A DNA stretch of 64,000 nt from Pseudoscleropodium purum (lineage: Eukaryota > Streptophyta > Bryopsida > Hypnales > Brachytheciaceae). This document shows, in pieces, positions 48,701 through 60,439 of the stretch; position 1 is the stretch's first letter; the number at the start of each line of letters is the position of its first letter. Under the pieces are notes generated by a model. That model saw only the letters and a program-made list of their open reading frames with translations. It was not told the origin of the DNA and did no database searches. The position numbers and the translations under genes are program-made. The stretch covers positions 3,844,001 to 3,908,000 of the forward strand of contig OZ017798.1 in NCBI GenBank assembly GCA_963969395.1, read 5' to 3'.

Positions 48701-51700
48701 TAAATTTCAACAAAGTGAAAAAATTATGAAAGATGCATATGAAAGCTTCATCATTTTTTTTTATTGCAACTTTAATCATTTTAACCTATAGAGCTCGAGG
48801 TTTCAATGCAAGACTTCAAACAGAGGCATCTGTGGTTGATGAATTTACATTGATTCGTAAGTTTCTATTATTCACAAAAAAGAATTTAATATTTTTGAGA
48901 GATTGATAATATGCAAGAAAATTCTCCAACATAATTCATTTCAATTTTTTTGTAAAGATATGAACAACTTCTTACCATCTAATCCAAATGATCCACGAAT
49001 TAAATTGGATGCAACTCTAAAGAAGAGGAAAGAATTGCAATTGGTTAATCAATTAGAAGAGACTAGTGCAATGGTCGATACAAAAGAAAAAATCAAGGAA
49101 ATGGAAGGACAAGAAATGCGAGAAATTATGCAGGTACTATATATATTTGAAATATTTTAGTGAAAATTTATTATATTTAAATAATAAAAAAGATTGCGCC
49201 TTATAAATAAACTTATTATGAAAACCAACTATAATCAATGTATAGAATGTTTTTGTAGGAAAGGATAAATGTTTGGTTGAATGCAAATCGAGACCCAGAC
49301 TTTAATACATATCCTGCTTTTCCTAAGCCAAATAAAGGTGGAAGTAAAGAAATAATTGATCCCTTTCCACAACTTTGGAGGCCAGAAGATGAAAAGAAAA
49401 GAAAAGATGAAGGAGACAAAAGTAAGAAGAAAAAAGGAAAACCAAGAATACGAATGCCAAAACTTGAAGAAGATGAAGATGCTATTCTTATGTGCCCTAA
49501 TTTTTTTGGAAGACATTTGAAAAGATCTATTGAATTCTATATTGAAACTTGGCATGATAAAGATGACTATCAAAATCATCAACAAAAATTCATTCCTGAA
49601 ATTCTCAAAAATACATTACGGCCACTTGTATTTGAAGAGGCAAGATGTAGATTTTTATAGTTTAAATTAATATTTACATTAATTTTATTATATATAAATA
49701 AGATTTTAATTATTGGTTGTTGTTTAAAAATATATATAGGTACAAATTGAAGTTGACATTGGATCTCGAGAACTTCTTATCCAATTAAAAAATAAAATTG
49801 CAGCTGATGCAAAAGAAGCTTATAAAATTGCATTAAAAACAGCCAAAAAGGAAGGAAAAGATAAAGAATTTAAGGCCAAAGTGAAGCAAGAAAAACAACA
49901 GGCACAAATTTTATATATTATTATAATTGCAACAAAAAGTATAATATTATCATAAATTTAGGATAAATAAATTTAACATTAATTTTTAACTCATATATGT
50001 TCAAATGTAGTTCCTTGCACTTAAGTATAAAATATATATAGTGATTTATAATAAATTCTATAATAAAAACAATTTTATAAATATTATTTATTTGAAGGCA
50101 AAAAAAGACAAAATTGCAAAAATGAAGGCTAAAAAAGAAGCGGCAGTAAAAGAACCTATACCACCACCAATGAAAACAAAAACAAAACCCAAAAGGAAGA
50201 AAGATCCTACTGAAAAATCATCAGTGGAATCGTTAACAAAGGAACTAGTAATAGAAGGCATTATGCCAATTTGTCCAAAAAGATCATTTGATGAATACAT
50301 TTGCCAAGATTATCTACGAGGCGTTGAGCCTGATCCAATTAAAGATTGGTTAATAGACAATAGCATGGCACATGTATTGATTATTTTGTTATTTTAAAAA
50401 ATATATATTTAAGTATATTCCATTAATATTAAAAATTTCCAAGTTTGATAAATTCAAAATTTTGAATTTTTTTTAATAATTCTTTTAATCAAAATTGAAA
50501 TAGGCAAAAAGGTTAACAATAGAATATGCTGTAATGCCACTTGCATCAGAGTTGGTGCATGAAAATGTTCCATTTGTGCAAACTCTTCTCCTACATGGTG
50601 GCAAAAGAACTGGAAAAACTCTTTTAGTATGTTCCAAATCAATTCTATACATTAAAAAACTTTAATGTACAATTACTATGTTTTAATTTGATTTTTGTAA
50701 ATGTATATTATATATTTAATACCAAGATGTAACCAACTATTCTATTTTAATTTGATAATAATTTCAAATTAAGGATCTTATTAGTGCACTTCAATAGGCT
50801 CATGCTGCTTGCACTTCAATTGGGGCAACTTTTTTTAATTTGACCGCTAAGGTTATTGATGGGAAATATCAAGGATCAAAGAATATTGCAAGAATGCTTC
50901 AAATTGTATTTAAATTGGCAAAGATTATGTCACCTTCTATGATTTATATTGAAGATGTTGATCAAGTTGGTATTTAAGTTATAAAAAATAATTTTAAATT
51001 GATGATGCATAATAAAATACTATTTGTTGGACCTAATATAATTCCTTTCAAGTAATTATTGACGATAATTCAAATACTATTGTTTGTAAATATGAAAATA
51101 TTATCAAAATTTATAAGCCAAAATATAAATTTTATATGTAATATTTTTTGTAATTAACAATAGTATATTACTTAAGACTTATTTAATTTGTATGTAAGGC
51201 ATAAAAATATACAACAGTTGGAACAAATAGGTATTTGTGACTGACAAGAAAAGAATTAAGGCATATGGATTGATTGATAAACCCAATCGTATCAAAAAAG
51301 TCTTGATGAAGGAAATAAAAGCTTTATTTCCTGGAGAACGTGTTTTTTTCCTTGGGACAACAAGTAATCCTCAAGTAAGAAGATTAAAAATGACTGAAAT
51401 TGATTTGAAAGGCTAAATATAGTTAAAATATGACACAAAATATGATCAAATTTGAATTAAAGGTTGCATATTGAATGCTTTGAATTTATAATAAATTGTA
51501 AAACAAATTTGTATCAGGATTTACAAGGCAAAAAAGGCCCTTCAAAAGCAACGGCAAACTTTTGCAAATTCTTTTCAAAACGAATTTATACACCCTACCC
51601 TGATTATTGTGCTCGTATGCTAATATGGCGAGGACTATTAGAAAGACATGGAGCCATTCTTACTCACCACTTTAATATTTCGACTCTTGCATATTTGTCT

Positions 51701-52227
51701 TCAGATTTTAGTATAGGCGATATTGAAGATATTTGTAAGACTGTATTGACTATACAACGAGTTCGAAAGGTACTAAACCTAATTTAAATATATTTAATAA
51801 TTTATTATTATTTAATTTAATAAAAAAATTTAAAACAAATTCAATTTGAAAGTTGTGTTATTTTTTAATAGGCTACAAGGATTAAATTAAAAGTTGAAGA
51901 AGTTGTAGATCATTTATATGAATACAACCCTATTGATCCAAATCTTCACTATATTGCAAAAGTAATCTAAAACTCAACTAAATTTCAAAGTTATATATTT
52001 ATAATGTTTATATTTCTACTTGTGTCATATATTTTCAATAAATTAATCAATATCACTTATAGCAAACAATGATTACAAGCTTGAATTTTTTCTTATAATT
52101 TATAAATTTATTTTGAATAAAATATTATGTACAGCACTTTGGCAAGCCTCCACAACCAATCCTTGAAGATCTAAATGCAAATAAGAAAAAAAAAAGAAAA
52201 GCTAATCCTAAAGATACAAAAAAATAA
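45735..52227 (+). CDS. DRC11: dynein regulatory complex protein 11 (IQ and AAA domain protein 1), 19 exons
   Basis: Subunit of the nexin-dynein regulatory complex of motile axonemes. Exons: 45735-45863, 45956-46030, 46229-46306, 46593-46666, 46971-47069, 47299-47460, 48341-48396, 48578-48664, 48792-48856, 48958-49133, 49259-49639, 49740-49901 (or -49880), 50098-50373, 50504-50626, 50798-50965, 51231-51374, 51518-51769, 51872-51961, 52135-52227; about 896 aa. Landmarks in order: VHPQKRRFARKVLEACIGRI; Lys/Glu-rich coiled coil; IQ-like AVFLLQKVARGFNARLQ; AAA domain with Walker A GGKRTGKT, Walker B SMIYIEDVDQ and sensor-like FFLGTTSNPQ; basic Lys-rich tail. Exon 11 ends at a GC donor (GAG/GCAAGA). 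The exon 4 to 5 junction is one base out of phase at canonical GT-AG sites. Human IQCA1 is about 820 aa; Walker A here is intact. Confidence 0.9.
47536..48262. mobile_element. TTAA-type TIR element, long subfamily, copy F, in a DRC11 intron (727 bp)
   Basis: The left end TTAACACTTAAAGTTCCATG and the right end TTTTAGGAGTTAA match the long subfamily, as do internal blocks (CATGACTATATTTTT, AAAATTGCCATT, GGTTGTAAAATATCAACATTTAAA). The whole copy lies inside the intron 47461-48340 and makes up most of it. Confidence 0.65.
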
Positions 52228-54863
52228 AAAAACAAAAACAAAAATAAATCTCATGTAATTTTAATGTGCTTAGAAATCAATATTGGTGTGTTACAAAAAA
52301 ATTTGGTTTGAAAGAAAAATAAGAAAAAGAAAAAAACAATTTCAAATATGAATATATAAGTAGTCATTTAAAAATTGAATACAACCATAAATTTATATAA
52401 ACTGTAATACTTTTCAAAAACAATTCCAAGACAAATTTTAAGAGAAATGTTAGACTTAAAAAAATTTGACAATTCATACTAAATCAAAAATTCTATGATT
52501 AAAAAGATTTTGGCAATTTGTTTTCAAATTGATGATTTGTTTGATTTTTTTAATTTGAAAGATTTGTATGATTTGCATGAATTTTACACTTTTTGTATTT
52601 AAAAAAATTGAAACAATCAAGTACATACTAATATTCCATTTTCATTTATTTTTAATAAATTATTTTTTGAAATTAATGCATTTTATTTTTGTATAAGAAT
52701 CCAATTTTGATTAATTGTTTATAATATATCCATATGTTTCATTGCATAAGTTAGTAGAATCTTAATTACATAATAAATTTGATAATTCATTAATAATATA
52801 TTTTTAAAATAAATGAATAAATCTTAATTCAAATGACTAAAGAAAAATAATAATTTGAATTTCCATCTATTAATTTGTAAAATGATTTAGAATTTTTTTT
52901 TTTTTCTTTTAGTTTATTTTCATTTAATAAAAAAGAATTGGTAATGCAATTTAATTTTTTAAATAATTAGTGATCATTCTTGATTTTGTGATCACTTTGT
53001 TAACAAATGAATAGGATTGTGGGTCTTCATACATTTAGAGTTCTAGAATTGTACAACACTTTGTCTCCAATAGATGTAATAAAATAGTCCTAGTGTGGCT
53101 CATCCCTTAGTTTGAAAAATCCTCCACCATCAAATGGAAAATGGAAAAATGAAAGTATCTTAGTTGCCATAGATTTGTTTTTTTAAGAATCAATTAGCAC
53201 CCTTGAATCTTTACTAGTGGAAATAAAGACCCTTCTAAACAACTCCATTGATGTTTGTCAGGTACGATCTTAGACATCCACATATAGGTATTGAATATGG
53301 TCACAATTCTAGAATACAATAAGGTTTTTTGTTTTGTTTTTTATAAAGTGGCAAGGTGGCAACACTAAATGTTATAGTGGAGAGCTAAATTTCAACATTC
53401 ATCCACAAATTGAATAGAAAATATAATGTTAGTGCATATTATATATCCGTAATTCTATTTTCATCCACAATTAGGTGATTTCATCCAAGATTTTTTGTTT
53501 GTTTGAAGATTTCTGGCAATTTCAGTTCTTTTACTACCATTTTTTTCTATAGGCTTGGTGCTGGGCAAAAGAATTTGGTGCAATTTGATGACAAATCACC
53601 AAAAAAACAAACACTAGAATACATACAAAATATATACATATTCACACAAATTCTTACAAATATAATCCATATCAATTGCAAGTTCCACAGGCTCCATAGG
53701 ATTACAAATAAAGGGCTTGGGTGAGTGCTCCAATACATTCATGAATTCATTTCACAAGAAGATGTTATCATTTCATGTGTATCTCTTTTAGAATTTTTGT
53801 AATAGCCTAATAACTAATGGTTGAATAACATATGTATTCCACTCATGATTTCATATTTGATTTAAAAACAAAATAAGCAATCTGTTATTATGTACCCCAA
53901 AGATGTCATACATTGTCTATAAAAAGGAATTTCTCAATCTCAAAATAAATTTGTGGTACTCTCACAATTCCTATTAGAAACCACAAATTTATTTTGAGAT
54001 AGAGGAAGAGTATAGAAAAACTAGGAAAAAACCCACAACCTTTTAAAAATATAGTTTGTGACCTATGTAAAGTTGATGCTTAATTTTGATCAAGTGGTCA
54101 GGATTGGCATTCCTTGCTAAATAATAAATAGAAGTTGAAAAATGTGATTTGGCAATTGCCTAAAAACAAAAGATTTGCATTTTTCTAAAAAAAACTATCT
54201 TACAAGTTCTACCATTTGTTTTTAGAAATATATTTTGTCAACCTTAACCTTTAGATATATTATAGAACCACCCATTGTCAACGACTTTAGAGATTCCACA
54301 TATGTTCAGAAGTAGTACAAGGCAGTGTAAATTTTCATGACTTGAATAGTCCTAACATTGAAAAGGAAGAAAAATACATTCTACAATTTGGTTAGAAATT
54401 TGTTCTGACCTTAATTGCAACTATTTTCAGCCCTACATATTGGGAATGGGTCCTTGGTCACAATGGGAGGTTTTAGTATAGTAGTCTTGCATAATATCAT
54501 GTATGTATATTGAGCACATTATTAAAACCAAGTATGTTAAAGACTTAACTTCAATAGATACAAATTCTAAGATATCTAGATAGTATTTTTTTCTACAATA
54601 AAATTGTTACAAACATAATTTAGTTTTGGGGGTAAGGATTTCCTATTCATGTTTACTTTATAAACATTTTGTTTGAAGACTAAGACTAAACATAAAAAAT
54701 AAACAAATAATAGTAGTGCAAAAATACAAAAATTCGTATATATAAACACAATAACATATGGAAATGTCCAAATGCTTGAAAAAAGTTTGTAAATGTACAA
54801 CTCATGTTTGTAGGTGAAACTGACCTTTATCTATGAAAGAAAACAATAATAGAAAGTCAATTA
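52228..54863. other. DRC11 3' region and gene-free spacer
   Basis: AT-rich DNA without a supportable gene. The only clear structure is the hairpin at 53931-54006, listed separately. Confidence 0.6.
53931..54006. repeat. perfect 21-bp hairpin with extended stem
   Basis: 53937-53957 (ATCTCAAAATAAATTTGTGG plus T) is the exact reverse complement of 53980-54000, with a 22-nt loop. After one mismatch the stem continues for about five more pairs including one G-U. It could be a foldback remnant or a small-RNA precursor. Confidence 0.7.
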
Positions 54864-56023
54864 CACTACAAGAAAATGGACAGAAATGTGATTGCGGAAG
54901 AATAATTGGCTTTTTGGAATGACTATAACATGACTGTTGTTCTCTAATTGCACCAACATTGGAGGCCCAACTACGTCACAATCGACTAGCAATCATGTTT
55001 ACGACTAGGGATGATGGCAAGACGGCAAGGATGCTTAATCTATGGTTTTTCATCCGGAATGTCGATGTCTTCTTGGCGTGGACCCAGTTTCTACCATTTT
55101 GGACGGCGTAGTCATTTTCTAATGAATTCTGCAATCTCTTTATGACTTCTATTGACTTACATATGGCTGATAAATGACTGCTAGTTGGAATGCATGGTAG
55201 TTTGGAGAAGTAATTCTTTCTGGATAGATAAAGAAAAAGAAATTTGATATAGTCTAAGTCGCTATGATTTCGGAACCTTCCAAACGACTACAAAATGATT
55301 GCTGTATCACTCAAAGATGACTTATTCATGACTTGACTGCAATGTGCCACCTAGAATGGGCTTGGATAATTTTTAGGGTACTTTAAGGCACCACCTTCTC
55401 TAATTTTTCTTGTGGCTTTTTCAAGGTGGACTATACGACAAAAGTGCATTAAAAAAGGATTGTTAAACATGACCTACTTGAAAAGTTCTTTGCAACAAGC
55501 ATTTACAAAGTTGGCTAAATTATTTGGCATTTTGGCTTTACAAGGATTCATTGTATACAATACACAAAGTGTGGGATTTTGTCCTTTTCTCACATTCAAA
55601 AAAGGCAATGCTTTGAAAGTCCCCACCCTTTCGGCATTTGAAACAATGCTCCATCTTTAGTCCCAATTTTTTTATTTTTTCAAGCTCTTCCAAATATGTT
55701 TGCAATTACTTCCAAGCATTTTGACATTCTTCTCAATGACATTACAAGAAAACACTGCACAAGACTAAACTTGCAATGTAAAGGGCTTCACTTATAGATG
55801 ACTGATAAATGACTAATGTCCAGAACGCATGGCAGGTCGAGGAACTATTTCTTTCTAGATGAATAAAGAAAAAGAAATCCGATGTAGCGTGTGTTGCTGC
55901 GGTTTCAGAACCTTCCCATTGACTGCGTTTATGCTATTGGATCACTCTACAATGACTTATTCGTGACTTCAAAGCTATGTACCACCTGAAACAAACTCGG
56001 ATAATTTTTAGGATGGTTGAAGG
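54864..56023 (+). mobile_element. CACTA-like element remnant with an internal duplication
   Basis: CACTACAAGAAAA at 54864-54876 is the canonical plant CACTA terminus; a diverged CATTACAAGAAAA recurs at about 55740. Segments 55160-55388 and 55795-56020 are direct repeats sharing GGCTGATAAATGACT-like, GAATAAAGAAAAAGAAAT-like, GGAACCTTCC and GATAATTTTTAGG blocks. The second copy is interrupted at 56023 by the hAT element. The 82-codon frame at 55412 has no recognisable domain. Confidence 0.5.
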
Positions 56024-56494
56024 TAGGGTTGACGACTCTCTACGTCTGCCCCAAAATAGCGTCCGTTTTCCGGACGTCCGGATGCACGGACGCTAGCGGA
56101 CGCAGCGTCCCTTCCGCCGTTAGAAGGCGGACGCGCGGGGCGGCTTAGAAAACCCGTTTTGGGTTTTTTGTTTTGATTGTTTTCACCAATGAGAGATTAA
56201 GAGTGAAGTCATTTTGATTTTGATTTTTCTTATATTGCAATTGCGATTCAATAGAGTTGTATATCACTATTTATGTAAAAGCTACAATATGAAATATATT
56301 TTTAATTTTTTTTGTTGAATTTCATTTTGATTTAGAAACAAAATCACTTTAAAATCCAGCGAGATATATATCATCAATAAATAAACAATTTTATAATAAA
56401 ATGATTGAAGAAACCATTGTCATTTGTCAACATGAGCTCCATATATCATGAACAACTAAACAATCAAACATCTAAATTCACATCTCCATAATTC

Positions 56495-59400
56495 CTATGG
56501 ACGCCAATCCACATCTCCTCTAACCTCAGCCCCACTACTCTCTCCTGTAGCTCTTCGTTCAAAATCTTCATTATCGGAGTCATCTTCATTGTCGGAGTCA
56601 TCTTCATTGTTGGAATTAAGTATCGTTGTCTCCTTCAAGTCTTCTCTCGAAGTAGGTTTACTCCCTTCTTTCGAATTTAATTTTTCTTTTTTTACTTTGA
56701 CAGAACGATTAAAGGCTTTTTGAATAGGAACCTTTCTTTTCTTTCTATTTGACAAAGTAGCAACATTTTCATCAAGACCGGTCCTATTCTTCACTAAAGA
56801 GATAGCAAAAGGTTGCATTTCTCTTTTCGCTTTCACGTTACTCGATTCTTGAACCATCAATCTCGATGTAGGGTTGACATGTCCATGAACGGTTATCTCC
56901 ACTTTGGCTTTCTTTTGAAGTAATAGAGTGCCGTTTGTTGATTTGATGGGTTCTTGCGCCATTCTTTTTGCTAAAATGCGAGCACGCAAAGATGCCAATG
57001 GCATCCGATCACTATCCGTTTCACTTAGACTTGTAGGTGATGACGCTACTTTCCGTAGATTACCGCCTGTAGAAATTTCTTTGGAAATGTTCATTAGGCG
57101 TTTTCCATATCCAAAGCTCTGAGAATCATTCAATCGTGTGCTAACAGACTTCAACGGTATTGGCGGAAGAGCACTAGATTTCGATACTTCAAAAATTGAT
57201 TTCATTGGCTCTTTTCCTTTATCACTCTTCACAATTGCCGAATTTGTGACTGCCATCCCAAGTGAATCATTATTTTTCTATACCGCAATATTTGGTTCCC
57301 CCTCATCACCACTATTTTTGCCCACATCTTTTGGAACGTCCACCTCCATGACCGCATCTTCTCTTTTGTCGTTTCCTTGCACTACATTTAATGCCACAGA
57401 TGGAGATTGAGAAATTAAAACTTCTTCATTTCTCCCTTCATCACCAATAGCATTCTCATTGATTTTCACCTCTTTGGCAATAGCGTTTGCCTTTTCCGAT
57501 AGAATGTTTTCGCTATTCAAGAATCCCATTCCATTGCAATATGCAATTAAAGAAGGTAGATTCTTTTGTACCCCTACATTATCCTCGTCTTCACAAAAGG
57601 TATATGTATAGTTTGCATTGTCGAGAATGACATCCTTGTGGTTTAGATGATAATCATGCGTATCATTCACCAAATCGGGAAAGCCTTCCATAACGTTTTC
57701 ATCTCCCCATGCTGTCGCACGATTGAAGTCATCCCCGCCATCTACAGCTGAAAGGGCCCTTTCCAAATCCTCGTCATCATCGTCATCATCGTCTTCTAAC
57801 GTTGGCCTATCTGAATCCTCTGATTCTATCGGATTCACATTATCATTATACCATTTTTTTTCATCTTTTTCCTTCGATGCATTTAATACTTTGGAATTGG
57901 TATACACGTACACCAAATTCGCTGCTCTCTTCGGCTTCAATTTATTTCGAGATTTGTTGTGAACAAAAGAATAGTTGCTCCAATTCCGTTCACATGAAGA
58001 TGATGACACCGGTTGAGCCAATATCCTCTTCTCTAATGGAGCTATAAACTTGCCACATGCACCTTCAAAATCCCACCAAGCATGTGCGGACAACATTTGA
58101 TCTCCCGGATTCAACATATTGTAGAATGGAGGTTCCTTGTGTCGAAAAGCTACAAATTCCTTCACCACTGTTGCATATTCATCCGGTTTACATATTCTCT
58201 CCAAAACTTTCTTACATCCTGACATTGCATCTGCGTCATCCGCTAGCTCTTTGTCATGAAGAAGGTATGGATTCAAAAGAGCTGCGACTGATTGAAGATC
58301 GTTGTCCACTATTCTTCTTCGGGCATAAAAAGACTGTACCAATGGAATTGCAAGTTCTTCTAGCAAACAAAATGGTAGACTTTGTAATCCGTTCACATGC
58401 TTCTCTAACTTCCTCATGATATGCAATACCTTCCCCATGCATGGTGATTTTGAATCCAAATCGCGGAGTGCACATATGATTGGTTCAACCATCTCCACAT
58501 AATTGATGGACCGATTCCAAAAATGGTCATTAAGAACAATTTTCTTCACCGCTAAGGCTAAGTCTTTTGGTTGGACTTTGGCTCCACGTTTCTTCTTGAG
58601 AGTATGTACATACTCAACCCATTGCGGATCTACCACCGTTTGTTCCAATGCTCCTCTCAATTTTGTCAAACGCTCCATCATGATAAATTTAGAGGCGAAC
58701 CTTGTATCCCCAGGCATCAAGAGACCAAGATTTGGCGAATACTTTCGCAATAGAGCTAGCGGCATATGTCTCTTTCTGATAAATTTAGCTACAAGAACTC
58801 CTTTATCCAATTTGGAAGCAATCCATTTCTATACAGCCCAATCTTTCAACAACAAATTCAATGCATGTACCACGCACCCTTGGTAAAAAATATGAGGATA
58901 TTTTGCAGATATTACATCCCATGCGGACGGATTCACGGGAGCATTATCCGTAGTTATTAACATGACGTTCTTGGATCTCACTTGTTCAATGAACTTTTTC
59001 AACACAGCTACTAAATACTCCGCATTTTTTTCACAACCACTTGTATCCACAAATCCAAAAAATTCTTCACCTGCGGATGATACAAGCATGACATTAATGA
59101 GAGGTCGATTAGTCACTGAGCTCCATCCATCAATGGACAATGTTGCTCCAAATTTTCGAATGCTATCTTCGGTCCGTGCATTCAACTGTGTCTGAATGTT
59201 GGTCTTCGCCTCATTCAACAATTTGTACCGAAGGTCATGGTATGAGGGAGGAATGTATGGCCTACCGAACGCAGCCGTTTTCTTCACTGCTTCTTTAAAA
59301 GCTGGATTTCGAGCCACGGAAAATGGTATGTTTGCCGAATAAAAAAAATTTGCCCACATTGAATGTAATTTGCGTCTATGACCTTCTTCAAACCCATTCA

Positions 59401-59902
59401 CTAAGCTGCCTTGCCTCTAAGGCCTAGAACTTGATGCCCTCGGGGTTTCACGTTCATTAGAAGCTTCCGTACTCAAAGTCATTTCAGTTGTGGTACATAC
59501 CATTGATACCAATTCTTTGGACGTTGGACAAGAGTCTTCATGGTCAGAATGCGACACAGCCTTTCCGGCCGAAAACTCTTGGACATCTGAAGGGCCAGGG
59601 TTGCCATCCACATTGTCCATTACAACGCGTTTTGGAAAAACTCCTTCGCAATGCCGAAATAAATTTCGAACTGCCATTGATAATCATGGACAAAGGCTCA
59701 CCCCTTTATCACGTACACCTCCAGGCCTAGAATAGCCTAAGTGGCTGAACATACGGCTGAGCTTCCTTGACATGCTCGCTTTGCAAAGCCTACATTTTAC
59801 TTGACCACCCTCTTGCACACTAAACCAAGGAGAAAAATCCCCCGTCGGTTTGGCCACCATACTGACAAGTGTATGTTTTACCTCAATTTCAAAAGAAACC
59901 AA
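56495..59902 (-). pseudogene. hAT transposase (DUF659 and hAT dimerisation domain) with four in-frame stops
   Basis: One reading frame runs through the whole segment (1136 codons) with no frameshift, but is broken by TGA at 59684-59686 and TAG at 59417-59419, 58829-58831 and 57278-57280. Domains in order: BED-like finger with KCRLCKASMSRKL; DUF659/RNase H-like part with SIDGWSS and TTDNAPVN (catalytic Asp positions) and GCVVHALNLLL; hAT C-terminal dimerisation region with SSSSCERNWS (catalytic Glu) and NLVYVYTNS; then an acidic tail containing a run of seven Asp and a final segment ending RGDVDWRP. The start is probably at about 59860-59902. Each stop could have arisen by C-to-T change from CGA or CAG. 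It cannot make an intact protein as read here. Confidence 0.88.
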
Positions 59903-60164
59903 TAAAATGTTTTAAATTTGAAACCCACAACGTGACAATGTATACAATATCAATGAAATTAGTCACACAAGGCTTTGAAAATCAAAGCCCCCCCGTCCAC
60001 CGAACTATGCATTACCAAGCAAGAGACTCAATAAATTGAAGCTCATAGCCCTTGGAAATCTTAGCGTTCGATTTTTCAAGAGTGAATACCAAAGCTTCTC
60101 TTCTAACATTTATAGTCCCCTCCAGAAAATTAAAGGTTCATTTTTAGGGTTTCCATTCAAAAAC

Positions 60165-60410
60165 AAGCAATGGCCCGGATGGGGCTGAAGCGGACCAGTC
60201 AGACGGGTCGGACAGGGCGGTCGGGTGGACAGGCCAGACGGGTCGGACAGATAGGTTGGACGGGCGGACGGGGGGGTCGGACAGGGCGGTCGGACGGGAC
60301 TGTCCGCACTATTCGCCTTCCGACGCCGTCCGCCCTTTGGACACGCCGACCGCCCTACTTAAACATTGACCGCCGACAGCGTCCGCCCAGCTGTCCATTG
60401 GAGCATCCTA
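60165..60410. repeat. GC-rich GTCCG-motif tract upstream of the hAT transposase
   Basis: Dense GGGTCGGACAG, GGGCGGTCGG and CGTCCGCC motifs stand out against AT-rich flanks. Position suggests the subterminal transposase-binding region and promoter of the hAT element. The same motif vocabulary occurs at 56065-56150, 29140-29340 and 63200-63530. Confidence 0.6.
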
Positions 60411-60439
60411 TGAGGCCGATATTACTCAAAAAGAACGGT

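Larger units (their letters stand above)
56024..60415 (-). mobile_element. large hAT-family transposon, inactivated
   Basis: The left boundary is TAGGGTTGACGA at 56024, matching the inverted end of the 239-bp hAT element at 29132-29370, then AAAATAGCGTCC and TTTTCCGGACG in the same order. GC-rich subterminal repeats follow (about 56065-56150), then the transposase on the minus strand (56495-59902), and a second GC-rich tract (60165-60410) upstream of the transposase start. The right terminus with CAACCCT and a copy of the flanking GTTGAAGG (56016-56023) was not found, so the right edge given is approximate and that end may be lost or rearranged. Confidence 0.75.

Noticed and set aside
55412..55660. 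82-codon frame within the CACTA-like region
   Set aside because: No recognisable domain and not kept in the neighbouring repeat copy.
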